This document shows positions 32,828 through 45,084 of a DNA stretch of 64,000 nt, piece by piece. Below the pieces are notes generated by a model. That model worked only from the letters and a program-made list of their open reading frames with translations, ran no database searches and was not told the DNA's origin. Made by a program: the position numbers and the translations under genes. Numbering within the stretch: position 1 is the first letter of the stretch; each line of letters opens with the position of its first letter. Source of the stretch: Patella vulgata (Eukaryota; Mollusca; Gastropoda; Patellidae); assembly GCF_932274485.2 (NCBI RefSeq), contig NC_065887.2, positions 41,125,201-41,189,200 on the forward strand. Reading direction: 5' to 3'.

Positions 32828-33134
32828 TATAACCCAGTGGGTGGGGGGGTTGGATGGCTGAATGGTTAGCGTGCGCGCGCTGTATCATAAAGTCTGTCAT
32901 TGAGTCGACTGGCGTGGTTTCGAATCCCCGGTTGTACGTGGCAAGGAGTAGGGTCGCCTGTCCAACCTCGTGGGTTTTCTCCGGGGCCTCCGGTTTCCTC
33001 CCTCTGCTAAAGACCCCTACGCGCAAGCGAATTATGTAAATAAAAATTAAACCATATGTTAGTCCCGAAATGACCTAGTTTGTGTCGAGTGGACGTTAAA
33101 CCCCATTTCTCTCTCTCTCTCTATAACCCAGTGG
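32828..33134 (+). repeat. SINE family A, full-length, with 13-bp target duplication
   Basis: The element (32841-33121) has head GGTTGGATGGCTGAATGGTT, B box GGTTTCGAATCCCCGGTTG, the whole body and a CT tail. TATAACCCAGTGG flanks it exactly at 32828-32840 and 33122-33134. This is the reference copy for family A. Confidence 0.95.
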
Positions 33135-35254
33135 AGAAGAATAGTAGGAAGTTAAACCCCCTCATCTAAGACGAAAATAGAATTTTAGTATCAAATTTTA
33201 TAATAAACCCACAAGTAGGTTTGTATCTCAAGACGACACAATAATTCTATAGTATAATCTACAGGTCATACCCCTCACTGATCAGCAGTGAATTTTCGCT
33301 AGGCCGCTACAATCACTGATAAGGATGACATCGATGCGACTTAATGAGTCCCAAACATTAACTTTTTTCTTCCGTCAAATTAAATTCTAAAACATTTTTT
33401 TCATTTATTAGAAAAATAAATAAAGACGTTTGAATTATTTGTAGGTAAAAATCATTTCCTATTTAGTGTAAATGGGTATTAAAATAAGTAAAATTCGCCA
33501 TTTAGCCCGAATCAGTAACGTCTTATGTACTCGTAAACAATGGACGCGCTATTGAGGCAATGATTGACGTCGCGAGATGTGACGTCACGTGTCGAAACAG
33601 TCATCTGTTACAGAGATATTAGAAGATCTCTGTGAAACAGATTTGTCATACTCCTCACTGGGTTTGAAATATGTCGTAATTTTTACTAGGCTAAGAATAG
33701 TAGCCAGTGATACCATAGGCCGCATTCCATGGGCACAAATTGTCGTTGCAAAAATATTTTCGTTCCTACAAATCCGGTCTAGAAGAAATTTTGTCAGTGT
33801 ATAGTTCATATAGAGATATTCGTTTGTTGTAATGTTCTCCAAAAAATTTCATAGTTCTTCGGTGATATTCTTCGTTGAAATCCGGACTATGTATTGATAG
33901 TAAAATTCATAGTGCGCAAGGTCACTGGACAGATTTCAGCGTTGTTCGCCGCGTCACGTGATCGTTTTTTCCACTATCGACCAATCACGTTATTGTCTAC
34001 ATTTGCGTGTGTTGTTGGTAAACACAAAATGGCGTGCTTCACGAGGAACACATTGCTGTTATACATGTAGAAGCTACACGAAATGGCGACAAAGGCTCAA
34101 TTAACTTGTATTGTTCACTTAGACAGTGGTAATAAGGGAAGTGCAGAACCCTTTACAAACACAAGGTGAGATAAATGTCGCGAGGTGTCTATAGACTGGT
34201 TTCAAATGGATGGAAATGACCAATCCATTGCAGCATTTTTCGATACAAATGGATTTATTACGATGGATATTATATTGAAGATACAGTCTGCGGTGGTTTT
34301 GGATTTCACCCAACGTTTTATAGATGTTTTAAGAACGTCTACATTCAGTCCAACCGAAACTAAAACTGTCACGACATACAGACTATTAGTATTAGTATTA
34401 CTGTGATGTGGTCATAATATATTTTACCAAACATTATTTAAAGTAGCTAAGTCTCTAACTCAATATCATCCAAAATCTTCAACATTGAAAACACGAATTA
34501 TTTGTCAATTTAAAACAACACTGATGCTGTGATCTTACAGGAAAAAGATGGGCTTCTGATATCCAATATTTAAGACAAAATAAATATTTTACCATTGGAA
34601 CACGAATCGTGTACCATAATGCGTTTCAGCAAGAGATTCGAGGAACGAGGCTAGACATATTGCACAAAACCAAACGGCGTGTGTATACTGGAATAACCAG
34701 ACGCTAGGAATTTGCATTCGATTGAGACTGCTGGCTTATTTCACGGAACATAACTGATTTGAAATTAGAGTAAAAACGGAAACGATTGAATGTAAATCAG
34801 TTTATATACATTCATATTACAGTATTATATGAGTTGCGACCCACTTGTGTCAATTTCTAGGTCCCAAATGTTAGCGATTAATTAGCTCCTTTAACAACTG
34901 ACTATTAGTATATTAATCATTCGACAAAAATAACAATTCACTTTAAACAATAATATTTTAAACACGGTTTCACCAAACCTTCAACAAGATATAGCCACTT
35001 CTATTCCAACTAGTAGAAGTAATAAATAAATGTAACAAAGGTGCATCATATATAGGCTACAGACCATAAGTCCAGAAAAATTTGTGAATGAAAGAATTGA
35101 ATATAACCATCCAAGTCAACCCAGAACATTGCATGCTGTGATTCAAAGGAAAGAGGGGAATACTAATTAATCAAAGTTTTTGATAATCCCTAATTAAGTC
35201 TTTCACACCCCACTGATAAAGACACATGAGCTGAACATTAATGTCCAGTCGACA
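33135..35254. other. no clear gene; promoter-like patch
   Basis: Around 33560-34100 the base composition shifts and contains TGACGTCACGTG (cAMP-response element fused to an E box) near 33577, a second CACGTG near 33956, and an inverted-CCAAT-like ACCAATCACG near 33980, upstream of two ATGGCG starts. This could be a CpG-type promoter, but no convincing first exon follows. The rest is AT-rich and featureless. Confidence 0.35.
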
Positions 35255-35455
35255 CGGTTCCTTTTTATTTAAATAATTTGCTTGCATGTAAGGGTCTGTA
35301 GCAGAGGGAGGAAACTGGGGGACTCGGAGAAAACCCACAAGGTTGAACAAGTGACCCTAGTCCTTGTCACGTACAAGCAGGGAATTGAAACTAAGTCATT
35401 GACGCAATGACAGACCTTATGATTTCATGTTAAACCATTCGCCACCCACCCTCCA
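35255..35455 (-). repeat. SINE family A, partial
   Basis: Reverse-complement copy: AATTTGCTTGCATGTAAGGG, GAGGAAACTGGGGGACTCGG, AAAACCCACAAGGTTGAACA, CTTGTCACGTACAAGCAGGG, then ACAGACCTTATGAT and the A-box region near 35450. The 3' tail is lost. Confidence 0.8.
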
Positions 35456-36246
35456 TATTAAATAGATGTCTTTGTAAATTATGTATGTTATAGTTATACA
35501 GTGTATTAAGTATAAATGTCTACAGTGTATTTAAATTTATGTATTAAATAAATGTATATAAAAATATTATCTATTAAGAAATATTGGTATTTATATTATG
35601 CAATATTTATATTAATAAATATCATTTGATACATAATATATCAAAATTCAAAAGTTCTTTTTGGCCATTATGACCCTAATGTTTTGGCCGTTATGTAGTT
35701 TTGACCAAAATGTTTGACCGTTATGACCAAATACTTGAGCCATTTTGGTTTAGGGCCTTTATGTCCATAGCCCCTACTACTAGGCCTAGTACTTCAACAA
35801 ATTTAAAAACTAAAAGTGTGTCTCATTCACCCCTACTCCTTCATTAATCTCACCAAAGGAATCACATCATGGTGCAGTACTTGTTACTACTTCATCAGAG
35901 TTAAATAAGTCAGTTTTATCAGAGATCTGTATAATTTGCAAGAAAAAATCCAAGTATGTTCGAGCGGGGGCCATACAAAAGAGGGACAATTTAGTCCAGT
36001 GCGAAATAAAAACAGCATTTTTATTATTTTATTTAAAGCACCAATAACACTTTTGCTGTTTTGATAAGTCCAGTGAAACAAATACCGGTAGCCTTATTCT
36101 AACTACTAAATGAGTTAGTGTCTTACTCTTAGTGTAAATCCTCCATTCAATTGTATTTTATTTATCTTATGTGATCAAAAATATTTTTCAAATCAAAGGT
36201 AATTTGTTTTGGATTTGATCGACTACATGTACAGTATCTGTTATAT
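35456..36246. other. gene-free stretch
   Basis: AT-rich. Positions 35655-35770 hold a few worn units (TTTGGCCGTTATG, TTTGACCGTTATGACCAAA) recalling the phrase structure of the 39-bp minisatellite at 27.2 kb, but not alignable by eye. Confidence 0.35.
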
Positions 36247-37386
36247 TTGTTTAAAGAAATAAGAATATTTATTAATCAGAAGCAAGATTCCAACATTGAA
36301 AGTGTGTTTGGCACTTATATCGATGATTACTTGAGACAGAAATATCCCGAATTTACTGACCTAATATCCATGTACGATATAATTTGCCTTTCAGAGACGA
36401 AAACAGACAATGGTAGCAATATTTGTGTCCCCGGGTACAAAATACACACCCAAAATAGATTCAAACTTAAAAATAGACGATCAGGAGGCATAGCAATTCT
36501 AGTGAAGGAAACTCTGTCATATCATCTTAATGTGATTACTACAGATAGTGAATACATAATGTGGGCTCAATTAAAACTTCCCAAAATAACTTTAATTTTA
36601 GGTGTAATTTACATTCCACCCGAAAACTCAAAATACTCATCCCTTGATGCATTTACACAAATTGAAAATGAACTCATAACTTTTTTATCTAACAATTCCT
36701 ATGTTATATTAACAGGTGATTTTAATAGTAGAATTGGTAATGACGATGGTATTTCAAACTTTAATTATGATAAATATTTCGACTTCTCAGATAGTGCTTA
36801 TACTCACAGTGTTGTAAATGTTCTTAATGAACTAAATATACAAACACATCGAATCTGTAAGGATACAAACAAAAATCGATATGGATCTAACTTAATCCAA
36901 TTATGCAAAAATAATGATTTAATCATTATGAATGGTAGAATGAACAAAGATATCACAGGTAAATTAACATGTAAAAATGCCAGTACCGTAGACTACACAT
37001 TATGTACAACCGAACTAATAAAACTAGTCAAAGAGTTCGATGTTCTCGAATTCTCATGCCTTATATCTGACGCCCATTGTCCTCTGCGATTAGCACTAAA
37101 TTTAGAAAATAGTTTGGAAGTAAAAACTAATCTAAACTTTATTGAAAACACAATAACTGAAAATATTTGCATCCCAAGAAAATGGGTTTCAGATAAAAAG
37201 GAAATTTTTATTGAAAATATGAAACAACAATCAGATGAAATTAACAGTATTTTGTTAAATATTTGTAATTGCTATCCCGATGTTGTAAGTGTCAAAAGTA
37301 TTGATGATATCATGTCAAATATTTGTAGTCTTATGACCTCTACTGCTGGTAGCGTATTTGGGATCAAGCCAAAAAGTCCAATTTAA
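36247..37386 (+). pseudogene. LINE ORF2 piece 1: endonuclease domain
   Basis: 379 codons with no host function. Endonuclease landmarks in order: DIICLSETKT (catalytic Glu), RRSGGIAILVK, TGDFNSRIGN (Asp and Asn), STVDYTLC and SDAHCPL (the usual SDH reads SDA here, with His following). The start of the domain is absent. The frame ends shortly before the conserved PWFD linker, which continues in another frame. Confidence 0.85.
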
Positions 37387-38222
37387 AAGTAAACAATAAA
37401 CCATGGTTTGACCACAAATGTGCATCCAGCAGAAAAGTGTACATGAAAGCAAAACGTGTATATAAACAACATAAAACTATTTTAAATAAAGAAATTATGA
37501 ATAGTAATTTGAAACAATATAAAAATGTTATGGATAAATCAATGAAAAGTCATAGATGGTCATTACAAAAAAATTTAAAAACACTAAAATCTAAAAACCC
37601 AAAGGAATTTTGGAAAATCCTAAAACAGTCAAAAAATCCAAATATAAATTCGCAAAGTAAATTAAAATTGGAGGATGCGTTTAAATACTTTAGAAATATA
37701 AATGAAGTCGATATTGAAAATTGTGATCCTAATGATTTCACAAGTGAAGATGACATAAACTCAGACACCGCTCTAAATAGAGAAATAACGGAACATGAAA
37801 TAGTCACGGTTGTTAGCTCTTTAAAAAACAATAAATCGGCTGGACAAGACTTAGTAGTCAATGAATACATAGTTAGCACATTAGACGAATTTTTACCAAT
37901 CTATTTAAAATTATTTAATCTCATTTTTGATTCAGGTACAATTCCATCATCGTGGACAATAGGGAACATTATCCCAATATACAAAGATAAAGGTGACCCA
38001 AAGGATGCATGCAACCAGAGACCAATAACTTTACTAAGTTGCTTAGGAAAGGTATTTACCTCCCTTATAAAAAATAGACTAAATAAATTCTCAGATAAAC
38101 ACTCAATAATAAATGAAGTACAGACAGGTTTCAGACAATCTTACTCAGTCACTGATAACATGTTCATAATTCATTCTCTATTCGAAACTTTAAACTCATT
38201 ATTGTTGTTTTATCGACTTTAA
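37387..38222 (+). pseudogene. LINE ORF2 piece 2: linker and RT fingers
   Basis: Opens with NKPWFDHKC about 15 codons before the first ATG of this frame at 37437. It then holds a lysine-rich linker and the first RT blocks: NNKSAGQDLVVNEY, SGTIPSSWTIGNIIPIYKDK, RPITLLSCLGKVF and QTGFRQSYSVTDN. It breaks just before the FIDFKAAFD motif. Confidence 0.85.
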
Positions 38223-39726
38223 AGCCGCTTTTGACAGTCTGACCAGAATCCACATATGGCAGAAACTAAATAAGAATAACATTAAAGGTAAATGCTTCAG
38301 AATAATATATAATATGTATGATGTCATTAAATCTAGATTAGTAATAGATAATCAAGTGTCTGAGTTATTCAGTTGTCGAATTGGAGTGAGACAAGGTGAG
38401 AATCTCTCACCCTTTCTTTTCTCCATTTTTCTAAATGACCTGACCGAATTTATGTCGCAGCATCAAATTATTGGTATGCCTACCATTTCCGCAGAAATAC
38501 AAAATAGTTTATCAATATATATGAAATTATTTAATATTCTATATGCAGACGACACTACGCTATTTTCGGAAAGTGAACCAGATTTACAAACCCAATTGGA
38601 TATATTTAAAACTTATTGTGACACATGGAACCTGACTGTAAACGTGTCTAAAACAAAAATAATGGCTTTTGGAAAAGGCAGGAACCCCCAAAAATTTAGT
38701 TTTACATACAATAATGAGCCCATAGAAATATTAAATGAATTTAAATACTTAGGTCTAATTTTTTCAAAAGCCATGAAATCTATGTTTTCAGTATTAAAAT
38801 CATGTAGGACCAATAACTTAAGTCTTGATTGTCAGCTAGACCTCTTTGATAAAATTATTAAACCGTCGTTAATATATTCATGTGAAATATGGGGCTTCTC
38901 AAAACTTGACAAAATCGAAACTATACACCTTAAATATTGCAAATATCTGCTAAACTTAAATAAATCTACACCGAATTGCATGGTATACGGAGAACTGGGT
39001 CGCTACCCCATAGAAATAAATATTAAAACTAGAGCTATAACCTTTTGGGCTAAACTACTGACTGGTAAACCTTCTAAAATATCAATTATCATGTACAAAC
39101 TAATATATGACAGATTTCTTAATGGTAACGTTTCAAATCCTTGGTTAAAATTTGTAAAATCTATTCTTGATGAATGTGGTTTAAGCTATATTTGGACAAC
39201 ACAAAACTTTGTAAATGTATCCTGGTTAAAACACACAGTAAAATTAATACTCCAAGATCAATTTAAACACACAGTAAAATTAATACTCCAAGATCAATTT
39301 AAGCAAAACTGGCACTCTGATATAAATAGTTTCCCTAAATGTATAAATTACAAATTATTTAAAAACGAATTGAAATTTGAACCATATTTACATAAATTAC
39401 ATGGCAAATCAAGAAATATCCTATGCAGATTTAGAACAGGTAACTTAAGACTACTTATAGAGACCGGTAGATGGCTTGGTATTCCAAGACAACAGAGAAC
39501 CTGCAATATCTGCACACTTGAACTTATAGGTGACGAGTTTCATTATATATTCGAATGTCCAACCCTAAGTGAACACAGAACTAACTTAATTCCTAAAAAT
39601 ATAATAAAATTTAGAAATATTATTTCATTTTATAACCTATTTAATAATTATAAATATAGTACTTTAAATAGTTTATGTAAATTTATATTTATTATTCAAC
39701 AGACATTAAACTCCCTTTCAACGTAA
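38206..39726 (+). pseudogene. LINE ORF2 piece 3: RT palm, thumb and C-terminal knuckle
   Basis: Begins with FIDFKAAFDS (first catalytic Asp), then GVRQGENLSPFLFSIFLNDL, the catalytic box ILYADDTTLF, and KTKIMAFGKG. Near the C-terminus, CNIC...FHYIFEC forms the CCHC-like knuckle typical of this group. A perfect-but-one 36-bp tandem duplication at 39232-39303 repeats HTVKLILQDQFK in frame. Stop TAA at 39724-39726. Confidence 0.88.
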
Positions 39727-39895
39727 CACATTGTATATTATATTCATGTTATTATTATGTTGCTCCCCCATCAACTCAACACATTGTATATATATTTATT
39801 ATGTTATTATTATTATGTTATATTAATTAGATTACACTATTTCTTCTCTACGCTGTTTATTGTAACGGTTATTTGAGAATAAAGTTTTTTAGGTG

Positions 39896-41080
39896 AGCCC
39901 CATATTGATGGGGGTGGGGGCATCTGGTTCATTCACAATTGCAGACAAAACCCATTTTTCTATATGAGAATGCAATTTGACAGCTTTTAATTACAGTCAA
40001 GTGTTATTTGAATTCATATATCTATTGTAAGCTTATACATTGTAGATGCAAAATTTTATTTTGTCCATATGGGCTTTTCTCTGACAATTCTGAGCTAGTT
40101 CAAATTATTTAAGCATTTCTTCTTAATATTTGTGCAACTTTTTAAGTTTTCAACTTTATTTCAAAATATGTTATTTCATTCTTAATCTTAGCTATACACC
40201 AGCCTATCCATGATCATTATTAAGACAGCAGGCTAGACAGGTTTTAAGTATGTTGTTATGTAAAATGAATGATTTTATTAAAATTACACTTATAGAACCA
40301 GTGACCTTGTTGCATTCTCTGTAATCTCCCTTGATATTAAGGCATTTTTCTAGTGAAATCGACCGGTCCAATATCCTTAATCAGTGTCGAAAAAAACCTG
40401 ACTGGCTGCCACATTTTATGTCAGTGTGATCAAAATACCGTTTGTGGCTCTCATACACGACTTCTCTACACGGATGGGATGTATTTTGGGTTCATTTGAT
40501 CTCTGTTCGTCCCAAACGCGAGCAATTTGCAAGGTAAATCGTGCGCCTGGCTTTGTTTACAAATGCGATGACCTGGCACTTGACCCCAGAATTTTTGACC
40601 GCAACCCCGCAAGCCAGACCGCTGATTGGCCAAATTTTAAATAAATGCGCAGGATTCAACTCACATCTACGCAAATATGGCTCCGCACTATAAAGAAATA
40701 AGTCATCGATTTATAGCCTATTTCGAGCTTGAACTATTAAATTGGCAAATTTTATTGGAGAACTTTGTTTACATATTGATTGCACGATTATTGATAGTCC
40801 GATTTGTAGACCGGTTTAGCGGGAGCGAAGGTGACAAGATTTTCACCCAGAGAATTCGGCCTACATGGGGTTACGAAGGGTGTAGACCTAAGTATCGCAT
40901 TACGGTCCTACTTTTATAAGATAAATGTCACAATGTTTTGTTGTGCTTAAAATAATATTTTATGACAAATAATTTACAAGGGATATAACAAACACAGTGT
41001 TTTTTAGACACGGGATATTTTAGTTTAAACAATATTTTATTCAATAAACTGAAATGGATTGAACAACAGGCAAAGGCCCG
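39896..41080. other. possible promoter and orphan ORF region
   Basis: Positions 40380-40920 differ from their surroundings in being less AT-rich. GATTGGCC (inverted CCAAT) at about 40624 and a TTTTAAATAAA TATA-like block at about 40634 lie before ATG at 40677 (context AATATGG). That ATG opens an 80-codon frame with a hydrophobic stretch. GAAG/GTGACA within it could be a donor. No homology was recognised. It could be a first exon or a DNA-transposon end. Confidence 0.3.
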
Positions 41081-41364
41081 GGGCTCACACTGTCGGTCGC
41101 CAAAGTCGCAATTTGCGATAAAAATATGAAAGTGGCGATTAAAATTTGATTTTGGCGATAATGTTTTGTGGTACTGGCGATTCTTTTTGCGAACTGGCGG
41201 AAAATAAGCCTAGCTGAGACATAAAATTGTTAGATGTAGTCTTTTTTATCACACATTTTTGGCAGATAAAATATTCCAGTTGGCGGAAAAAAAATATGAA
41301 CATTTTTATATATAAAAATTATCATCTATTTTGGCGGAAAAAAATTGAAGGCCAGTGTGAGCCC
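41081..41364. mobile_element. 284-bp MITE with 12-bp inverted ends
   Basis: GGGCTCACACTG at 41081-41092 and its exact complement CAGTGTGAGCCC at 41353-41364 bound a non-coding insert. The insert has recurring TGGCGATAA/TGGCGGAAAA blocks. No target duplication is obvious. Confidence 0.8.
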
Positions 41365-41496
41365 TATATAAGTTCTCTCCAAACATATAAAATGGTTAAA
41401 TCTTATGTTTACAATACAATATGGTGGACATATGTACAGACAGGGACATATCCAATACTACCCAATACCAATAAAATATATTTATTGCAAATAAAT

Positions 41497-41764
41497 GGGG
41501 TTGGATGGCCGAATGGTTAGCACGTGCGCGCTGTATCATAAGGTATGTCATTGAGTCAACTGGAGTGGTTTCGATTTCCCGGTTGTACGTGACAAGGAGT
41601 AGGGTCGCCTGTTCAACGGAGTGGGTTTTGCCCGGGTCCTCCGGTTTCCTCCTACTGCTAAAGACCCCTACGCGCAAGCGAATTATTGAAATAAAATTGA
41701 ACCACTTGTTAGTCCCGAAATGACCTAGTTTGTGTCAAGTGGACGTTAACCCCCCCCCCCTCCC

Positions 41765-41795
<31 letters not shown>
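41497..41795 (+). repeat. SINE family A, full-length
   Basis: Head GGGGTTGGATGGCCGAATGG, B box GGTTTCGATTTCCCGGTTG, complete body, C11 tract and (CT)n tail. Flanks on both sides share ACTACCCAATACCA(A/C)TAAAA and TATTT(A/G)ATTGCAA, so it sits between two halves of an older local duplication. Confidence 0.92.
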
Positions 41796-43039
41796 GTAAT
41801 TAATTTACAATGGGACATAACAGTGTTTTTTAAACACGGGACGATATACACTGTACTACCCAATACCACTAAAATATATTTGATTGCAATTGATATCAAT
41901 TATGATATGAACCCACTCCCAGTGAATATCTGATATATTGATATAATATGTTGATGAAAAACAAACATCTACCTAGATACAATTGTATACACGTTTAATT
42001 ATATAGGTGTATACAGCTGTATCTTGTTATTGTATTTACATAGTTGTATGTGATACTTGATTCTTGTCAGTTAATTCAGTAAGCATGAGTTCTATTATTA
42101 TCATGTTAATCAATTTAGGTATATATTGTGTATCTATAATATCAATTGTAAAACAGTTATCATCTTACTAATGGTCAATATCAGCGTGCTATTGTATTTG
42201 AATGACGGTCGTATAATGAATTAGGTTAAAAAGTTTTAAGGAATTTGATATTTAATGGATAACCCTTTGTTTGGACGCTTATTTTAAGGCCAGTTCAAAC
42301 TCGCCGGGGTCGTACACACGTACTATAACCCAAACCAGTTTAACGATTCTGACCTCTTCGGTCGGAGGTTAGAGTTAACTACTCATAGGTAGTTTCATAT
42401 TTTCTTTTCGGTTCTCGTACGCATTCGATAACACTGGCATTGCATGGTGCTGCCATTTTCCTAGGAAATGTCACTTACTGCGGATGTCCAAAACGAGCTG
42501 GGGCCGGGTTTTTTTTACTCCAACCAGTTCAGACGAACAGACTTGTCTATTCATGGTGGAAGTGGACGTAAAACTCTAGGGAAGAAGAAGACGGACAAGA
42601 TGAACTAGTTTAAAATAAAAAGCCTTCTCGAAAACATGTCGTGAGCTGGGTTTTTTACACTGGTTTATTTGCCCCAAATTTGCGCCTAGGCTATTAGTAA
42701 GGATTAAAATCAATCAACTACATGTATTTTCTTGACAATGAATACAAACTATCTAATTCTAAATGTAAGTTATTTTCAATGTCACAGATAAATTCGTAGA
42801 AACAAGTGACGTGTGTACTATATGTACTTTAAATCAGAAAAAGCAGTGGACCAAGTATACACCCTTGTGGGGCCCCACGATCAATATAAAAAAAATCATC
42901 AGAATGACAATTTTCCAGTATACCTTGCTGTTTTCAATATGACAGCTTTTAATAATTTTAATATTTGATATCGTGTGGCCCTCACCAAAAAAAATAACTG
43001 TTATGTGTCTGTGAGTTATATAGTCGAACTAAGCATTGC
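41796..43039. other. gene-free stretch
   Basis: AT-rich. No gene or mobile element was recognised beyond the duplicated flank of the SINE at 41.5 kb. Confidence 0.4.
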
Positions 43040-43395
43040 CTCACCATATTTGTGAATTATTTATTCAAACTAAGCCTAGTCTCACCAAATTTGTGAATTA
43101 TTTATTCAAAAGCTTAGCCTAGTCAAATTTGTGAATTATTTATTCAAAAGTTAAGCCTCATCAAATTTGAGAATTATTTATTTAAAAGCTTAGCCTCGCC
43201 TAATCTGTAAATTATTTATTCAAACTAATAGCCTCACCAGATTTGTGAATTGTTTATTCAAACTCAGTTTAGCCTCACCAGATTTGTGAATTATTTATTC
43301 AAAAGTTTAGCCTCGCCTAATCTATGAATTTTTTTTATTCAAACTCAGCTTCGTCTCGCCAGAATTATGAATTATTTATTCAAACTATATTTAGC
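43040..43395. repeat. minisatellite, period about 37-40 bp, about 9 copies
   Basis: Units of the form GCCTCACCAAATTTGTGAAT followed by TATTTATTCAAACTNAG repeat with small indels. The array ends where SINE B begins. Confidence 0.85.
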
Positions 43396-43404
43396 CCGAA
43401 AAGG

Positions 43405-43705
43405 AATTGAAATGAAATGGGGTTTAACGTCCCACTGTTCTGCTCCTAAACTGGGCTAATGAAGACGGGCATACGAATTCCAACTGCCAAGGGATCTTTT
43501 ACGCGCACGCCAATGTGTACACGGGACCTCGGTGTTTCGTCCCATCCGGACGACTAGACAGCTGTCCTGTCAGGCCCCCCCGTCCTGCATCACTGACAAG
43601 GGAAAACCACGCTGGAAAATCTGGATGAACTTTCTCGGCCAATGCAGGGATCGAACACCCGACCTCCAGGCTAGCGAGCCGGCGTCTTGCCCACTTAGCC
43701 AATTG
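43405..43705 (-). repeat. SINE family B with internal deletion
   Basis: Tail at 43405 (GAAATGAAATGGGGTTTAAC on plus), head at 43705. About 80 bp between CGGGCATACG and AATTCCAACTGCC is missing. A possible 7-bp target duplication is AATTGAA. A second, shorter SINE B piece in the same orientation follows at about 43712-43785. Confidence 0.9.
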
Positions 43706-43785
43706 AATTAAACAGTCAAGGGTTCTTTTATGTGCTAGCCACCGTGCACAACGGACCTCGTTTTTCGTCCCAGCTGAAGGACTAA

Positions 43786-44146
43786 TTCTTGTTTGTTATA
43801 TTCGACAACGTGTTTAAAAAGTGATTATGAGATAACTTTGTGTCGATAAATATTTATTTATTTTTATTTATTTTCAAATCACAATATTTCAAAACACCAA
43901 CGGGTGTAAGAACTGTTTTATAATGATAGCTGATATTAATTATGTCAAATTAACTAATATTATTCATTCTCCCAAAATGAATAAAAATCTTTCTACTTCA
44001 ACGAGTATTATTTGTTACTTCTTTTAAAATTTGTCTTATAATTTCAATCAAACAAAAATATACGATCATACAGATATCAAAAGTTTATTTTCACTTGCTG
44101 AAATACGTTGCTGAAATATATATAACCAAGCCAACAGTGAGGCTGA
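43786..44146. other. gene-free stretch
   Basis: AT-rich, nothing recognised. The last 20 bases (AAGCCAACAGTGAGGCTGA) are shared with the copy at 62.7 kb, so the foldback family may begin slightly earlier than called. Confidence 0.4.
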
Positions 44147-45084
44147 TGTCCCCCGCCGAAATCCCAAAATAAATAGATGACACACATTAATTAATCGCAC
44201 ATTTATTTTTTTTTTCAAAAGTATCAAGCAATCAAACTATACACTAAGTTTCATCACTCTCTATCAAATAGAATAAAGATTATCTTGTCCCAAAGCATTG
44301 ACCAATGAAATTGATTAGCCCTGCTTAGCTTCGGCTCGAAATGTTAATCATTGAACTCAGTCAAGACATTCACCTAATGAACATCTACATCAAGTCTAAA
44401 CATTCTACCTCAATTAAAAGCAGAGTTGTTATGTTCCAAAGTCTTGACCACTCAAATTTCTTATCGCTCATTAGCCTAAGCAGAAAATTCTCATCATCGA
44501 AATTAGTCACGGTAATGATATAATGAATCTATATTCGGAGTTCCATCGCTCTCACTTCATTATAACCAAAGTTATGGTGCCTCAAAGCATCAACCAATCA
44601 GATTGCTTATTTCTGCTTACCCTAAGCAGACAATCTTCATTCACCTAATAGACACCTATGCCAAGTGCGAACATTCTAAGTCAATTAGAATGAGAGTTAT
44701 TGTGTTCCAAAGTCTCGACCAATCAAATTGCTTATCGCTCTGCTTACCCTGAGCAGAAAATGCCCATTAACAAACTTAGTCAAGGTATTGATGTAACAAA
44801 ACTATACACCAAGTTTCATCCAAACCACTTAATTATAACTAAAGTTATCGTGTCTAAAAGCATCAACCAATCAAATTAGCTTATCTCTGCTTACCCAAAG
44901 CTAATCTTCGAACTCCGTCAAGGCATTAGCCTAATAAACATCTACACCAAGTTTGATCATTGTAGGTCAATTAGAAAGAGAGTTATTGTGTCCCAAAAAG
45001 TGTGACAGACTGACGGACAGACGGACATACAGACGGACAAACCCATTCTAATAGTCCCCTGCTTTCTTCGAAAGGCGGGGGACA
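44147..45084. mobile_element. foldback/MITE-like element with GTCCCCCGCC ends, 938 bp
   Basis: TGTCCCCCGCC at 44147-44157 and its complement GGCGGGGGACA at 45074-45084 bound the element. Inside are about five worn units near 130-145 bp (AxCAATCAAATTGCTTATC, CTGCTTACCCTAAGC, AAACTxAGTCAAGGCATT, ACACCAAGTTTxATCA, AATTAGAAxGAGAGTTATxG). A GACGGACAGACGGACA-type microsatellite lies near the right end. No transposase. A second copy is at 62.7 kb. Confidence 0.75.

Larger units (their letters stand above)
36247..39895 (+). mobile_element. Jockey/CR1-group LINE, 5'-truncated and decayed
   Basis: A non-LTR retrotransposon coding for AP-type endonuclease, reverse transcriptase and a C-terminal zinc knuckle. 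Its organisation and RT blocks are close to the CR1-like element at 54.7-61.9 kb. No ORF1 and no N-terminal WNxNGL endonuclease motif were found, so the 5' end is missing. Two frame changes (near 37380 and 38205) break ORF2 into three open pieces. The 3' UTR ends near AATAAAGTTTT at about 39880. Confidence 0.9.

Noticed and set aside
32841-32950. tRNA-like A and B boxes here and in the other SINE heads as possible tRNA genes
   Set aside because: They are followed by fixed SINE bodies, have target duplications, and do not fold into a complete cloverleaf by eye. They are SINE promoters.
33585-33842. Overlapping ORFs on both strands
   Set aside because: Mutual shadows without a domain. The region is better read as promoter-like sequence.
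43040-43395. Regular short repeats as a CRISPR-like array
   Set aside because: Units are adjacent and diverged with no unique spacers, and the genome is eukaryotic; it is a minisatellite.
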